Shown piece after piece: positions 44,691 through 56,723 of a stretch of DNA of 64,000 nt. The notes under the pieces are model-generated. The model was not told the origin of the DNA. It was given only the letters and a program-made list of their open reading frames with translations, and ran no database searches. Positions within the stretch are counted from its first letter, which is position 1. Every line of letters starts with the position of its first letter. The stretch comes from Pogostemon cablin (Eukaryota > Streptophyta > Magnoliopsida > Lamiales > Lamiaceae): contig CM042983.1 in the NCBI GenBank assembly GCA_023678885.1, forward strand, positions 21,930,279 to 21,994,278, in the 5' to 3' direction. The translations under genes and the position numbers were made by a program.

Positions 44691-45110
44691 TGATTAGAAT
44701 AAAAATCAGCGTGTTTTAGTGTCTAATTTAACACTTTTTTATAGAAATTAATGTCATATATTAGCACAAGTGTCTTATATTCAATATATGTGAGAAAAAG
44801 GTGCATTTGAGGTGTTTTATTATGTTTTAGGTGGAAAATTATCAAAAGTGCAAAGTTAGAAGAATGCTGAAGAACGCACATCCAACTTGATAATTTTTCT
44901 GTGATTTTTTAGCTCAAAACTTGTATTGTGATACATAGTAAAGTCACGGAAGTGAGGATCATTTTGGCGCAAGAATCGCTCAAATCAGAGTTCGAACAAG
45001 GAAGTTATGCTCAAAATCGTGAGGCCGCGCAGCTGCCGGTGAGAATTTTCAAAAATTTTCGAAAATTAGCCCATCTTTCATATTTCTTTGAACACAATTA
45101 ATTTCTTTAT
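44691..45110 (+). repeat. 5' fragment of a family A LTR
   Basis: It begins TGATTAGAATAAAAATCAGCG and follows the family A LTR start for about 350-420 bp: GTGTTTTAGTGTC, TTTATTATGTTTTAGGTGG, GAACGCACATCCAACTTG. It then breaks off before the GTTCGACC and TATA region. Confidence 0.8.
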
Positions 45111-45324
45111 CACATAATCCTCCATGATTTACCTATATATTTTCTTTCCTTATTTCTTTCCCTTCTTACCCGTATTTAGCTATTTGAAGGGAGCATCCGC
45201 ACTTTATTTATTTGGGGCCTTAATATGATCCTACGATCATATGTCCTTGCCAATCCAGACTTTAGTACATGTTTTCCACTACAAAATAGAATATTCGCTA
45301 TTGCGACGTGAATGGCACTGCATG

Positions 45325-46018
45325 ATGCTAAGCATAGAAACGCTTTAAGATTTGAACATTCCATGGGTGCTTGATGCTTTTGTCATTGAGTTCACTGATC
45401 TCATATGCCCTATTACCAGATTTCTCTTTATTTTATATGGGCCTTTCCAGTTCTCACCAAAGATGCCACCGCTTGGCTGATATATCCTCCTTAAAACTAA
45501 GTCTCTAGCTATAAAATCTCTTTTGTTGACCCTTCTGTTGTAGTAACCATCCACTCTTGCCTTATACATGGTATTCTTCTCGACTGCTTGCAGCCTGAGC
45601 TCCTCCGCCATATTCATATTGAAATTTAGGGCCTCTAAGTTAGATTCCGCGCGTCGTGATGTGTTATTCGGAAAGTCAGCTGAGCTACTTCTATTGAAAT
45701 GACTGCTTCTGTTCCAAGCGTCAACGAGAACGAAGACTCTCCTATTGACGTCCTAGCCGTAGTGGGGTATGACCACAGTACCTCCGAATGTTGTTTCGCC
45801 CATTTACCTTTTAGGCCACCCAGTCTGGTTTTCAAAGTGTTTGATCACCTTGTACACTGCTTCTACCAAGACGTTGGATTGTGAGTGGTAGGGCGACGAG
45901 AATAACTTCTTAATTCCCAAGCCATTGCAGAATCGGTGGAGCTTGATCCCTTCGAATTATTTTCCGATGTCGGTCACGATGGCGTTAGGAATGTTGAACC
46001 GACACACGACACTTTTCA
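45325..46018 (-). pseudogene. 3' end of a Ty3/gypsy pol: integrase and tail
   Basis: On the minus strand from 46018: CRFNIPNAIVTDIGK and SSPYHSQSNVLVEAVYKVIK (integrase core, about 46000-45870). Then LGGLKGKWAKQHSEVLWSYP and SLTLGTEAVISIEVAQL (45825-45660). Next is the C-terminal DNA-binding part YYNRRVNKRDFIARDLVLRR and the WKGPYKI segment (45550-45440), ending HPWNVQILKRFYA-stop near 45327. These motifs are typical of the Tat/Ogre group. It has lost the N-terminal pol parts and points opposite to the H2 gag-like sequence, so it is a separate fragment or an inversion. Confidence 0.8.
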
Positions 46019-46208
46019 TCACTTTTTATTCTCCTTATAATTTTTTTTGTGATTACTAATTTTAATTGAATAGTTATCACTTTTCTAAGACTTGGTCTCA
46101 CTTACTACTAAAAATATTATATTTTTTATTCGTTCTTAAATGGACCTTTATTATAAAAAGATGTTCATGTATCTTTATAAAAAAAGAAGTTATATATCAC
46201 TTTTTATT

Positions 46209-46690
46209 AATATTAAAAGCTTAGCTTCAATATGAATAATGTTTTAACAATGTTTTGAAATGAAAATCATTGATTAGATGATTGCATCTTATAGTCTATT
46301 TATATGTCGATTCAATTATCCATTTACTTTATATTTTAAAAAATATGGTGCGTGGCGTCGTATGGAAGATCATATTATATGTTTGTATAAAGTATAAACA
46401 GAGGCTCACAATCGAGACATATTATCAGTTCTTTATAAAGTATAAACAAAGGCTCACAACCGAGATAGATTTGGACAAACTATTGGAATGGTTGTAGTGT
46501 GATTGATATTAGATTGTCTTAACTATAAAATTATACTTGTGCACTTTGTGTGTATTGAGTAGGAACGCATAAGGTTGTTTGATTTATACTGACTATATAA
46601 AAGAATAAGACCTCAATTATTATGAATGTTCATACTCTTAATCCCTACATAATAACCTCGACATGTAATTCAGTATTTATTTCTTTAATC
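46209..46690 (+). repeat. diverged family B LTR fragment
   Basis: Matches the reverse complement of the family B LTR as it lies at 34119-41680, so its sense is plus. Shared parts are ATTAAAAGCTTAGCTTCAAT, GATGATTGCATCTTATAGTC, AAGTATAAACAGAGGCTCAC (with a tandem second version at 46437), and AATAACCTCGACATGTA. Both ends are lost. The flanks 46019-46208 and 46691-46791 are AT-rich with nothing recognised. Confidence 0.75.
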
Positions 46691-47654
46691 ATTTTTAATC
46701 CATTCTTAAATAGACCATTATTATGGAGTATCACTTTTTATTAAAAAATTTATCATTATTTATCCGTCTCATGAGATCCTCTTGAGATTACTGATGCGCG
46801 TTTTCTTTGCACGCAAAATTATCCCCAAGTATTAAGGATATCAGTTGCAGCTTAAGCAAGCGACCAAGTGAAATATCGATTCTAAAGGACGGCGTATTAT
46901 CAATTTAATTATTTACTAATTAATTAAGACGAAAGACAATTAAGTTTGAGGTTTGAAATTATTAAACTACTAACAAATAATTAAAATAACAAATAAAATA
47001 AATTAATCACTAGAAGAATACGAAAGTGTCTCAAGAATGGAGAATAGGTAGATCTAGGATAATCCAATTTTACTACTTAACTTCCCTTTCAAGTACAGGC
47101 CGACTCTGCCTTGTGGACTATGGACGCATCACTAAACCATGCAAATCTACTCTATAGACACAAGTAAATATGCGTGTAACACGTGTGAATAACCTTGGAG
47201 CAAGAGATATAATTTCACCCTCTTTCTAGGTACTATCAATATCAATTATTTCTCACGTCTGGAATCTAACCCGATATGATCTTCCTTTATAGATACTATA
47301 AAATTACCTTCTTTATCCTTCTTACTAACCAAAATTCAATTCAATTAATAAACATTCATATATGATAGTTCTAATGAAGTTTCGGAGTCCCCTCACTTAG
47401 AATCATAACATGGAATCCTATTTAGCGGTGAACGCACTCAATCTACAATCAAGATATATATTCAGACTCTATATACTAATTGAAGATGCACAAAACGTAT
47501 ATGGATTAAGAAAGCGCAATCATATATAAAATTAATGCACAAGTAGTGTTGTACGGAGGACACACAAGAAAGTTTATTTAATTTATAAAAACTTCAAAAC
47601 CTTAGATCTACTAAAATGGTTCTAGCCCATGATGTTGCGAAGAACAATCATGGG

Positions 47655-48526
47655 TGTTGATGTGAAGTGTTGAGGCCAGTGTTATCACATCTTGAATCAC
47701 AGCGGTCCTCACCGATCCTTATTGTTTTTGTCTAACTGTTAACAGTTTTTCTAATGTTCGATTTGTGTTGTGTTGTTTCAGGTATGCCGTATATCTGAAA
47801 GCTTCTGGAATCTTTAAGACGAGTTTTAAGCTGTTTGATGGACTTAGAGTGATGCGCACGCTGATGGAACATTCTAGAAGACTTTGCCAAGTAGTGGGAG
47901 GTTATGCTTCATACCTTGAGGTGTTCCTACTCTCTCAGACCACTACTCACTTTGGCATGATCTCTGCAGTCTCCCACGTCTATATAAAGGGCTGCTGGAT
48001 GATCAAGACAATTGGGTTTTTGAGAAATTCCCATTGCAGATAGAGAGATCGTCCTTAGAGATTTTATCTTTAGGTTTCTTCTGTAATGTTTTCACAAGTG
48101 TTGTCACACCTCATGTAACACTTAGTGTATATTGTTATTCCCGTGCATTTTGTGTGTACTATTCACAGACAGTGGAAGTGCACATGTGAAGTAGGCTTAG
48201 ATATAACATAGGTTTGCCATTTGGGAACATGTTTGTATATTAGATCCGATTTTGTATTCGAAGAGTGAAAGAAGATTTCCATCTCTTAGAATCTATTTTT
48301 GTAATTACATTTTCCAATAGTAATATTTATGCCATGAGGCCACCACAAACTTGCAAAAGTTTGTGAAAAGATTGAGTAATCTGTGTGTTAAGTCTTCCGC
48401 TGATTTAAAACTTGTTCTATACATAGTCAAGTTTACATTCTGATGCATAGAGTGTTGTACAAAGTGTTACCACACTTAGGACAACATCGTCGTTAAAAAC
48501 ACACTTTACACCATGGGCACCCGACA
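47655..48526 (+). repeat. SIRE-type 5' LTR, 872 bp
   Basis: Pairs with 56724-57598. It contains the conserved promoter region and ends in GGGCACCCGACA immediately before the primer site. Confidence 0.93.
47981..47990 (+). promoter_or_regulatory. TATA box of the SIRE-type LTR
   Basis: TATATAAAGG in the 5' LTR; the 3' LTR has the altered version CTACATAAAGG at 57049-57059. Confidence 0.7.
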
Positions 48527-48527
48527 A

Positions 48528-48541
48528 GTGGCATCAGAGCC
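48528..48541 (+). other. primer binding site (tRNA-Met type)
   Basis: GTGGCATCAGAGCC, one base different from the standard TGGTATCAGAGCC. Confidence 0.85.
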
Positions 48542-48592
48542 AACACTAGATGGTTTGTAGTGTTAATTACTGGTGTTAAGTGTTGTGTTGTC

Positions 48593-50350
48593 ATGGATTA
48601 CTCTGGATCCGTAAACCGTCCTCCCATTCTTGATGGAACAAATTATGCCATGTGGAAAAGCTGGATGAGAAGCTACGTCAAAGCAGTTGATGAACAAGCT
48701 TGGAAGAGCGTACTTTCAGGATGGACATCTCCCACAGTTGCTGACAAATATGGAGATCTTGTTCTCAAGAGTGAACTTGATTGGACAACCGAAGAGAATA
48801 ACATCTCACTACAGAATTCAAAGGCTCTTAATGCAATCAATTTCTCAGTTGATACGGTGATGTTCAATCTGATCTAGAACTGTATCTCTGCAAAGGATGC
48901 TTGGGAAAGGTTGCAAGAACATTGTGAAGGGTCTGGAAGTGTTCGTAGGGCAAAGGCAAGGATGCTCAACACGAAGTTTGAAAGCTTGAGGATGAAAGAT
49001 GACGAGATAATCTCTTCTTACAATGAACGATTGTATGAAGTGGTGAATGAGCTGCAATCTCTTGGAGATCCTATCTCCAATGTCAGGTTAGTCAACAAAA
49101 CTCTCCGTACGCTTCCTAGAAGATTTAATGGCAAGGTATGTGCTATAGAAGAAGCTAGGAACACTGATTTGTTGAGTCATAATGAACTTATGAGTATTTT
49201 GAAAACCTATGAAATGGATTTGTCTCAACAAGAGTCAGCGTATGATAGAAAATGGGTTGTTGTTTTCAAAAGTGATGCACCTTCATATTCTGGAAAGGCA
49301 TTTACTATAACTGAAATTGAACAAATTGAAGATGATGTTGATAACACTTTTGATAACACTGACAGTATTGCATTGCTTTCTAAGAAATTTGAAGCTTACT
49401 AGAGAAAACAGAAAAACAAGTCTAGTGCAAATATTCAGCCTAAGATAGAGATTAATAATTCTCCTCAAACTTCTGCTCATAAACCCCCTCAAAGAAGAAA
49501 TTTTAAGTATGATCCTGAATTTAAAAAAAAAGCTAATTTGTGATGAATGTACTAGTTTTGGTCATTATGCAAATGAATGTGCTAACACTCTTCTGAAGAA
49601 AAGGATAAGCTTAAATGTTTCATTGAGTGATGATGAGTCTGAAGGAGATCTGGATACATACGAGGAAGAACTTGCATTTCTGTCTGAATGTGTAAGAGAA
49701 GGATTTTCTGAAAGTGATTCAGATGTTGAGCTTGATGTGACCACATCGGTATCGACATCAAACAGGTTTCAGTCTACTTCTGATTATGATGTGAACTGTA
49801 CTAATGCTTTTACTTCTAGAGCAGGTACATTTGAAGAGCCATTGGAAAGCAAAATTGCTGAACTTTTGAAAGAATTAAAGGCTATCAACCAAGAGAATGA
49901 TGGACTGATTAAGACCATAACAAGACTTGAGGTAAATCTTACTAAAAAGGATGTTGAAATTTCAAAACTCCAAGAACAGTTAGCTGCTTCAACACTGAGT
50001 TTCAAAAAGTACTCTAAAGGTACATATGTTTTGAATGAAGCTCTGTCTGTTGGTAAATCTGATATGTGTGGGCTTGGATTTTCTGAAAATACATCTCCTT
50101 TTAGCTTTGAAAAAACTATTGCATTTGTGAAACCTTGTTTTAATGGTATGTCTAAAAAGTTTTCAAAACAAAGAGGCAGAAGGACTTTTATTTGTCATTA
50201 CTGTTCAGTTCCTGGACACATTCGTCCCTTTTGTTTTAAACTGAAAGATGATCTGCACTCTGGAAAAGTGTTACTTGAAATGTTACCACACAAGTATTCA
50301 CACACACCTAGATCTGCTTGGGTCAGAAAATCAAAAGTGCTATGTAAGGT
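48593..50350 (+). pseudogene. SIRE-type gag, broken
   Basis: Start at ATG 48593: MDYSGSVNRPPILDGTNYAM is the usual SIRE gag opening. Retrotran_gag/UBN2-like sequence continues through a TAG at 48875-48877 (in frame with what follows) to ALLSKKFEAY and a TAG at 49400-49402. At 49523-49531 a run of nine A shifts the frame; eight would keep it open into the next segment. Two CCHC zinc knuckles follow, CDECTSFGHYANEC (about 49542-49583) and CHYCSVPGHIRPFC (about 50194-50235), with an acidic stretch and a coiled coil (LLKELKAINQENDGLIKTIT, about 49864-49925) between them. In intact elements this protein forms the particle and binds the RNA. Confidence 0.9.
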
Positions 50351-50379
50351 GGTCTGTACTTCTTTACAAGCATGTGTAC

Positions 50380-53300
50380 CTGGTTTATGGTATTTTGATA
50401 GTGGTTGTTCTAGACATATGACTGAAAACGTTGAATACTTGAAAGACTATGAAACTTTTGATGGTGGAAAAGTTAAATATGGTGGTGGCTCTAAGGGAAA
50501 CATTGTTGGAAAGGGAACTTTAAATGTCAAAGGTTTTCTAAATCTAAAGAATGTGCTGCATGTTGAAGGTCTGCGTGCTAATTTGAAAAGCATAAGTCAA
50601 CTTTGTGATGATAATTTGCATTTGAAGTTTGATAAGAATTCATGCTATGTGTTTGATAAAACTGATGACTGTGTGATGGTTGGTAATCGATCTGCTGATA
50701 ATTGTTATCTTATTGGTAATAACACTTGCAATATCTCATAACATGATGAATGTGTACTTTGGCATCAGAAACTTGGCCATGCGAATTACAGAAATTTATA
50801 GAAATTGGTTAAGTTAGAAGTTGTTAAAGGTCTACCTAAGCTCAATTTCAGAAATTAACCTGTATGTGGTTCATGCCAAAGTGGTAACAGGTAAAGTCTT
50901 CACATAAAATCACATCACTATGCACTACTTCTAGATGCTTTGAACTCCTTCATATGGATCTAATGGGTCCTATAGAAACTGAAAGTCTTGGTGGCAAAAG
51001 GTATTCTTTAATTGTTGTTGATGATTTTTCTAGATTTTCATGGGTTAAATCATTAGAGAAGAATCAGAAGCTTTCGAAGTGTTCAAAACTCTTTACAAAA
51101 GATTCAAGAATGCTTTTAATCTTAGGATTTATAGGATTAGGAGTGATCATGGTAGAGAATTTGAAAATCATGTGTTTTCTAAGTTTTGTGAAAAGAAAGG
51201 TATTGTTCAAGAGTTTTTCTCTCCTAAAACTCCACAGCAGAATGGTATAGCTGAATGAAAAAATATAACACTGCAAGAAATTGCTAGGGTAATGCTTACT
51301 CAATGAATGTGTCTAAAAGGTTTTGGGCTGAAGCATTGAATACTGCATGCCATGTGTCAAACAGAATTAATTTTAGACCTGGATGTTCTATTACTTCTTA
51401 TGAGCTGCTATACAAGAGGAAACCTAATCTGAAATACTTTCATGTCTTTGGTTGTATGTGTTTTGTACTGAATGACAGAGAATATTTATCCAAGTTTGAT
51501 TCTAAGAGTGATAAGGGGTTGTTCATAGGTTACTCTAAGAATAGCAAAGCTTATAAAGTGTTTAATCTTAGAACCAGAACTGTACAAGAGTCTGTTAATA
51601 TTGTGTTTGATGATTCTTCCAATATTGCAGGTAAAAAGACAAATGATGATATCTCTGATCTGATTGAAAACACAGAACTCACAGAACCAGCTAACAATAT
51701 TTAACCGAATGTGATCACACCTCCTACAACATCAGAAGCTGAATCAGAAGAGAATGAGAACTAGCATTTCAGAACTCCTGGAAACTTTCTAGTTCGAAGA
51801 TACAAGAAGGATCACCAATCGTCACAGATCATAGGAGATACCTCAACAGGTGTTCTAACCAGAAGAAAAGGTAAGATGAAAGATATGGTAAGATCTGTTT
51901 GCATGTACAATTTATGCAATCAGGTATGTGCTCAGTGCTACTACTCTTCTATTGAACCTAAGAATATGACTGAAGCTTTAAAAGATGAATGTTGGATTGA
52001 GGCTATGCAAGAAGAACTTGAACAATTTACTAGAATGATGTTTGGAGTCTAGTTCCTAGGCCTGCAAACACTAATGTCATTAGAACAAAGTGGATTTTCA
52101 AGAATAAAACTGATGAATCTGGAAATATAGTAAGAAACAAAGCAAGACTTGTTGCACAAGGTTACACACAGGTTGAAGGAATAGATTTTGATGAAACATT
52201 TACACTTGTAGCTAGAATAGAGTTTATTAGGCTTCTCTTAGCTATTGCATGTTTTGTTAGAATTAAACCCTTTCAAATGGATGTTAAAGCTGCCTTTTTG
52301 AATGGTGCGTTAACTGAAGAAATTTTTGTTGAACAACCAAAAGGCTTTGTTGATCCATTCTATCCTGAGCATGTGTATAAACTGAAAAAGGCTTTGTATG
52401 GATTGAAACAAGCTCCTAGAGCATGGTATGGTAGGCTTACTGATTTCCTAATTCAGTTTGGTTTTATAAGAGGTGAGGCTGATATAACTCTTTTCATTAA
52501 GCATGAATCTGATGATTTCTTGATTGCTCAGATAAATATTGATGACATTGTATTTGGAGCAACATCATAGGTTATGATGGACAGCTTTGTGAAAACTATT
52601 ACTACCAAATTTGAAATGAGCATGGTTGGTGACTTTAATTACTTTTTAGGATTCCAAATCAACTAAGGAGATAGTGGTATTTTCATTTCACAGAGTAAGT
52701 ATGCAAGAAACTTGGTGAAAAGGTTTGGTCTTGAAAATGCTAAGCCAATGAAGACACCTATGGGAATTTCACAGAAATTGTGCTGAGATGATGCTGGACT
52801 AGATGTTGATCACACTCTGTATAGATCTATGATTGGTAGCCTTCTGTACTTAACTGCTAGCAGACCTGACATCATGTTTAGTGTCTGTATATGTGCTAGG
52901 TACCAAGCTAATCCCAAGGAATCTCACATGAAAGCTGTTAAAAAGGTTATCAGATATGTAGCTGGAACAAGTGGCATGGGCTTATGGTTTTCTAAGGATA
53001 CAAATAGCTCACTTGCTGGCTATAGTGATGCAGACTGGGCTGGAGACTGTGATGACAGAAAGAGCACAAGTGGTGGATGTTTCTATATGGGGTAACAATC
53101 TTGTTTCTTGGCATTCTAAAAAGCAAAAATGCATTTCATAATCCACTGCTGAATCTGAGTATATAGATGTTGGGTAGTTGTTGCACACAATTGCTTTGGC
53201 TTAAAAAGATGTTAGATGACTATGTGCTTAAGACAAACACCTTGATGATTTACTGTGATAATACGAGTGCCATTAATATTTCTAATAAACCTATGCAACA

Positions 53301-53409
53301 TTCTCTAACTAAACATATAAGTATAAGGCATCATTTCATAAGAGATTTAGTTGAGAAAGAGGTTGTAAAGTTGGAGTACATTCCAACTGAGAAACAAATT
53401 GTTGAGTAA
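50380..53409 (+). pseudogene. SIRE-type pol (PR-IN-RT-RNaseH), broken
   Basis: Protease: WYFDSGCSRHMTENVEY (about 50389-50440), in frame with the second zinc knuckle. After a stop at 50739 comes the LWHQKLGHANYRNL gag-pre-integrase motif, then the integrase core with MDLMGPIETESLGGKRYSLI and VVDDFSRFSWV (about 50954-51045). Its third acidic region reads NGIAE followed by TGA at 51256. Integrase C-terminal part at 51303-51704. RT: QMDVKAAFLNGALTEEIFVE and LYGLKQAPRAWYGRL (about 52273-52440). The usual YVDDI reads NIDDIVFGATS followed by a stop (about 52537-52570). RNase H: SDADWAGDCDDRKSTSGG (about 53026-53079), then YCDNTSAINISNKP (about 53253-53294) and KLEYIPTEKQIVE-stop at 53407-53409. Confidence 0.9.
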
Positions 53410-54028
53410 CTAGGCACACGGGGCTAACAACCACGATGTGTTCTTTTCAAAAGGCTGTTTGGTTTCAAAAATGGAAATAAGAACACTCTTGAACTACTAT
53501 TGAGTAACCAAACACATGGAGCTGACAACCACGATGTGATCTTTTCAAAAGGTGGTATGTTTTCTTGAGATTAAGTGCATAAAAATTCATAAAAGGATAA
53601 AAGTTTATGTGTGCCTACAAAATTCACCCTTATTTGATTTTTCCAGAATATTTTTAGCTTCTTCAAAAAATTTCTATTAAATTATTTATTTCATTTCATT
53701 AATTAATAAAATATTACAGTATTTCAATTTATATTACATATTGTTTCTTATATTTTATAGGGCCATTTTTTTTCCTCTTATTTTTTTGGCCACATATTTT
53801 ATCTCTCACGTTCTCACATATTGGTAGTTATTTGTGTTAATGGGAGGATAACCTCCAACTAGGCAACACTTCTTCTCTTCTTCTTTTCGTGTGATATACT
53901 GTCTATATATGATAATGATTGGCTAGAAGATATTGTGCATTATTATTTTTTCTCTTTAATTCTTGTGCACTCTCTCTTCTACTTTTTGAAATTGAAAAGG
54001 TTTGATTGTCTCACTCACACATCATATA
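53410..54028 (+). other. spacer between pol and the envelope-like frame
   Basis: Non-coding. It starts with an imperfect direct repeat of about 60 bp: TTGAGTAACTAGGCACACGG...ACAACCACGATGTG at 53402 and TTGAGTAACCAAACACATGG...ACAACCACGATGTG at 53502. The rest is AT-rich. A TATA-like CTATATATGATAATG lies at 53902, too weak to call a promoter. Confidence 0.5.
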
Positions 54029-56360
54029 ATGTCTTCTCTCTCCAAGAAAATCCATTCGAACCCTTCTTCTCCCACAAGCTCTCCACACTCTACAATACCA
54101 AATCCTCTTCAAACCCTAGCTAAAATGGCCGAGAATATCGAAGCTGGTAATGTTCAGAATGTGATTCTGGATGATGCCGCATGATCTCCTGCACCCATTG
54201 TCGAATCTGCCATATCCACTCAAATTGTTCTACCCTCAGGTACTTCTGATTCCCAACTTGAATCTCTTCAGAAAAAGTTCGGAGATATCCTAATTGCAAG
54301 AATCGAAGAACTCATTGTTCCTCCTCCTAAAACTCTCTCTGAAAATCCATCTGAAATTCCTGTTGTTTCTTCACCCATTCCTCCAACCACTGATAATCCA
54401 GTTCCAATGGATGTTTCACCCTCAGAACCTCAGCAAGCTCCGTCTCCCTCTTCACCATTACCCTCTCCTAGTCATATGAAAGTTGCACCACCTGCTTCTT
54501 CTCCATCATCCTCTCCACCCGTGGAAATTATGGCCAAGGTGACCAAGCACTCTGCCAAAAGGAAAGCTCCTCCTCCGTTCAGATCACTTCGTCTTCAGAA
54601 AAAGTCATCCGTTGAAGCCAATGTTGAACCAAGTTCAAAGAAAGAAAAGTTACCTATTTCTAACTCTGAATCTGAAACTGATATCATTGAAACTATTTCT
54701 GCCCCTATGGAAGTGGATTCTACTGTACAGGAAACCACTTTGGCTGAATTTCACAAGTCTCTGAGAAGAAAGAGGAAAGCTTTTGTTCCTGTTGATGATG
54801 TTGTTGTCACTCCTAAGATAACACCCACTGGTAAATCTGATGATGAGTTGAACAAAATCATTGATGATGTTGTTGCTGATGTTGCTGCTTCTGAAGCAAC
54901 ACCTATTGCAGATGCTAATGCAGAACCCTCTGATCCTGATGGCGATTCCTCTGATTCTGATGATGAACCTGAGAAAGATGATTCTGAAAAGGATGGTGAA
55001 ACTGATTCTAATAATGCTAAGAAGACCACTGATGCTGACAAAAAAGTTTCTGATGATGATGAAGGTCATGATGCTGAACCGGCTGATGGTTCAGAAGATG
55101 GTTCAGATGCTGAACAAGATGATGAAGAGAATGATGATTCTGACTATGACCTGGAGACTTATGGCTTTGACAGCTTCTACTTTGAGGATTCTTCAAGAAG
55201 GTACAGACAGTTTATCAAGAAAGATGTCATTCATGAAAGGAGAATGAAAGATGCTGACCTTCTTCCTCATAATCTCATTCAATTTTTCACTGAAAGGAGC
55301 CTACTTAACTCTGTAAGATACTCTTGCTCCTACTTTAACACTTGGCTGTGTGAATTCTATGCTCACATTTGTCCTAGCATGTCAAGAGTACAAGTCCCAA
55401 GTTTGGTAGAGTCTACTTTAGAGGAAAGATTTATGATTTCTCCCCTGCTAAGATCAATAAAATTCTTGGTACTGTCAATGCTGAAAATGTTGCTGAGATA
55501 ACTGATATGAATGAGGTTGTTGAATCCATCACCGGTGGTCTTGTTGTTGAATGGCCAAAGAAGTTATTTTCTCCCAGTTTAACTAGCCTGCATGCTGTGT
55601 TGCATAAACTTTGTGTATACAATTGGTTACCTTCTTCAAACACTACCAGAGTCACTACTGAGCAAGCCTATTTAATCTACAAGATTGGTAAGAACATGCC
55701 CTTCAATCTTGGTGAGGTTATTTACTCCAATATTGTGAGCTACTCTGGTATAGTTTCTAAGGTTGGTAAGCTACCTTATCCTTCCTTGATTCATTCTCTA
55801 TTGAATTAAGATGCTGTGAGGAAAAGAGGTGATTTTCTATCCTCACAAGCTCTTATTTTGGGTGTTGTCAAGCCTCTCCTTGAAGAAAACCGCATTATTG
55901 ATCTACCTTATGTAAACCCTGCTCCTGCCTCTGCTCCTGAACCTGATCAAGAAAATGTTGCCACTGATGCTGACAACACTACTGTTCGTACTGATGCTCC
56001 TGCTTAGTCTGGACAAGTAGTTTCTGTCACTATGCATCGTAGGTACATTGAAGAGAAAGAAGCTGCCTTTGCTAAATAAGTGTCCCATCTCAGACTCTAA
56101 GCCTCTGCTCTGAACAGACAAGCTGACTTTCTAGAATAAAGAGCTCAGTTCTTGACAAGTTTGCTATCCACACCCACAGGGGGGAGAAGTACCTGATGCT
56201 ACTGCAAATGTTGCGGTTGAAAGCTCTGGTTCTGGGGGAGTTGTGATTGAGGACATCACTGATGAAGCTGAATAGGTTACAAGGGTTGATGTTGTAAGTG
56301 TTGTTGTCAATGCTGCTGATAAGGATGCTGATCCTCAGGGGGAGCCAAGTCATGATTGAT
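54029..56360 (+). pseudogene. envelope-like third ORF of the SIRE-type element, broken
   Basis: Start at ATG 54029 (MSSLSKKIHSNPSS). A stop at 54182-54184 interrupts, and the same frame is then open to 55501. The first half is Ser/Pro-rich with basic patches (KRKAPPPFRSLRLQKKSS, LRRKRKAF). Then comes a long Asp/Glu/Ser-rich segment (about 54915-55150). From 55200 the sequence matches the 'putative plant transposon protein' type found in SIRE third ORFs (RYRQFIKKDVIHERRMKDAD, WLCEFYAHICPSM). Near 55400 a 1-nt shift moves this domain to another frame (VYFRGKIYDFSPAKINKILG, LPYPSLIHSLL), with stops at 55807 and 56005. No signal peptide or clear membrane span is seen, so 'envelope-like' refers to position only. 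Confidence 0.8.
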
Positions 56361-56723
56361 GCTGTGCTATCTGGAAGTTCTCTGATACCATTGATGATGT
56401 GCTATCTGGAAGTTAACATTGGATACTTTGATACTAACTATTTGGTGGATGGATTGTTGAACTGATGGATACACTTTGCTGATTTTATTTCCTGATGAAC
56501 TTATCTGACTTTAACTAGTTGGATGTTTTATTTAGTTTATCTAGGTCCTGAACTTATTGGTTAAGTAGTTTTGATTAGCCTTCATCATTATTACTTTGAT
56601 TGACTTAGATGTTTACACTGCATTTCGAACTAACCTTTGATGTTTTGAAACTGGTTATCCTATTATATTCTGTCTTTCTTTACATCAGGTGTGTGGTTGC
56701 GGATACGCGTGATTGGGGGATAT
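56361..56723 (+). other. 3' untranslated part and polypurine tract of the SIRE-type element
   Basis: No coding signal. It begins with a short direct repeat (GATGATGTGCTATCTGGAAGTT and a near copy at 56359-56414). GATTGGGGGATAT at 56711-56723 is the purine tract next to the 3' LTR. Confidence 0.7.

Noticed and set aside
54650..55069. 139-codon minus-strand open frame rich in Ile/Arg/Phe
   Set aside because: Antisense shadow of the Asp/Glu/Ser-rich part of the third ORF; codon bias of GAT/GAA on the plus strand creates it.
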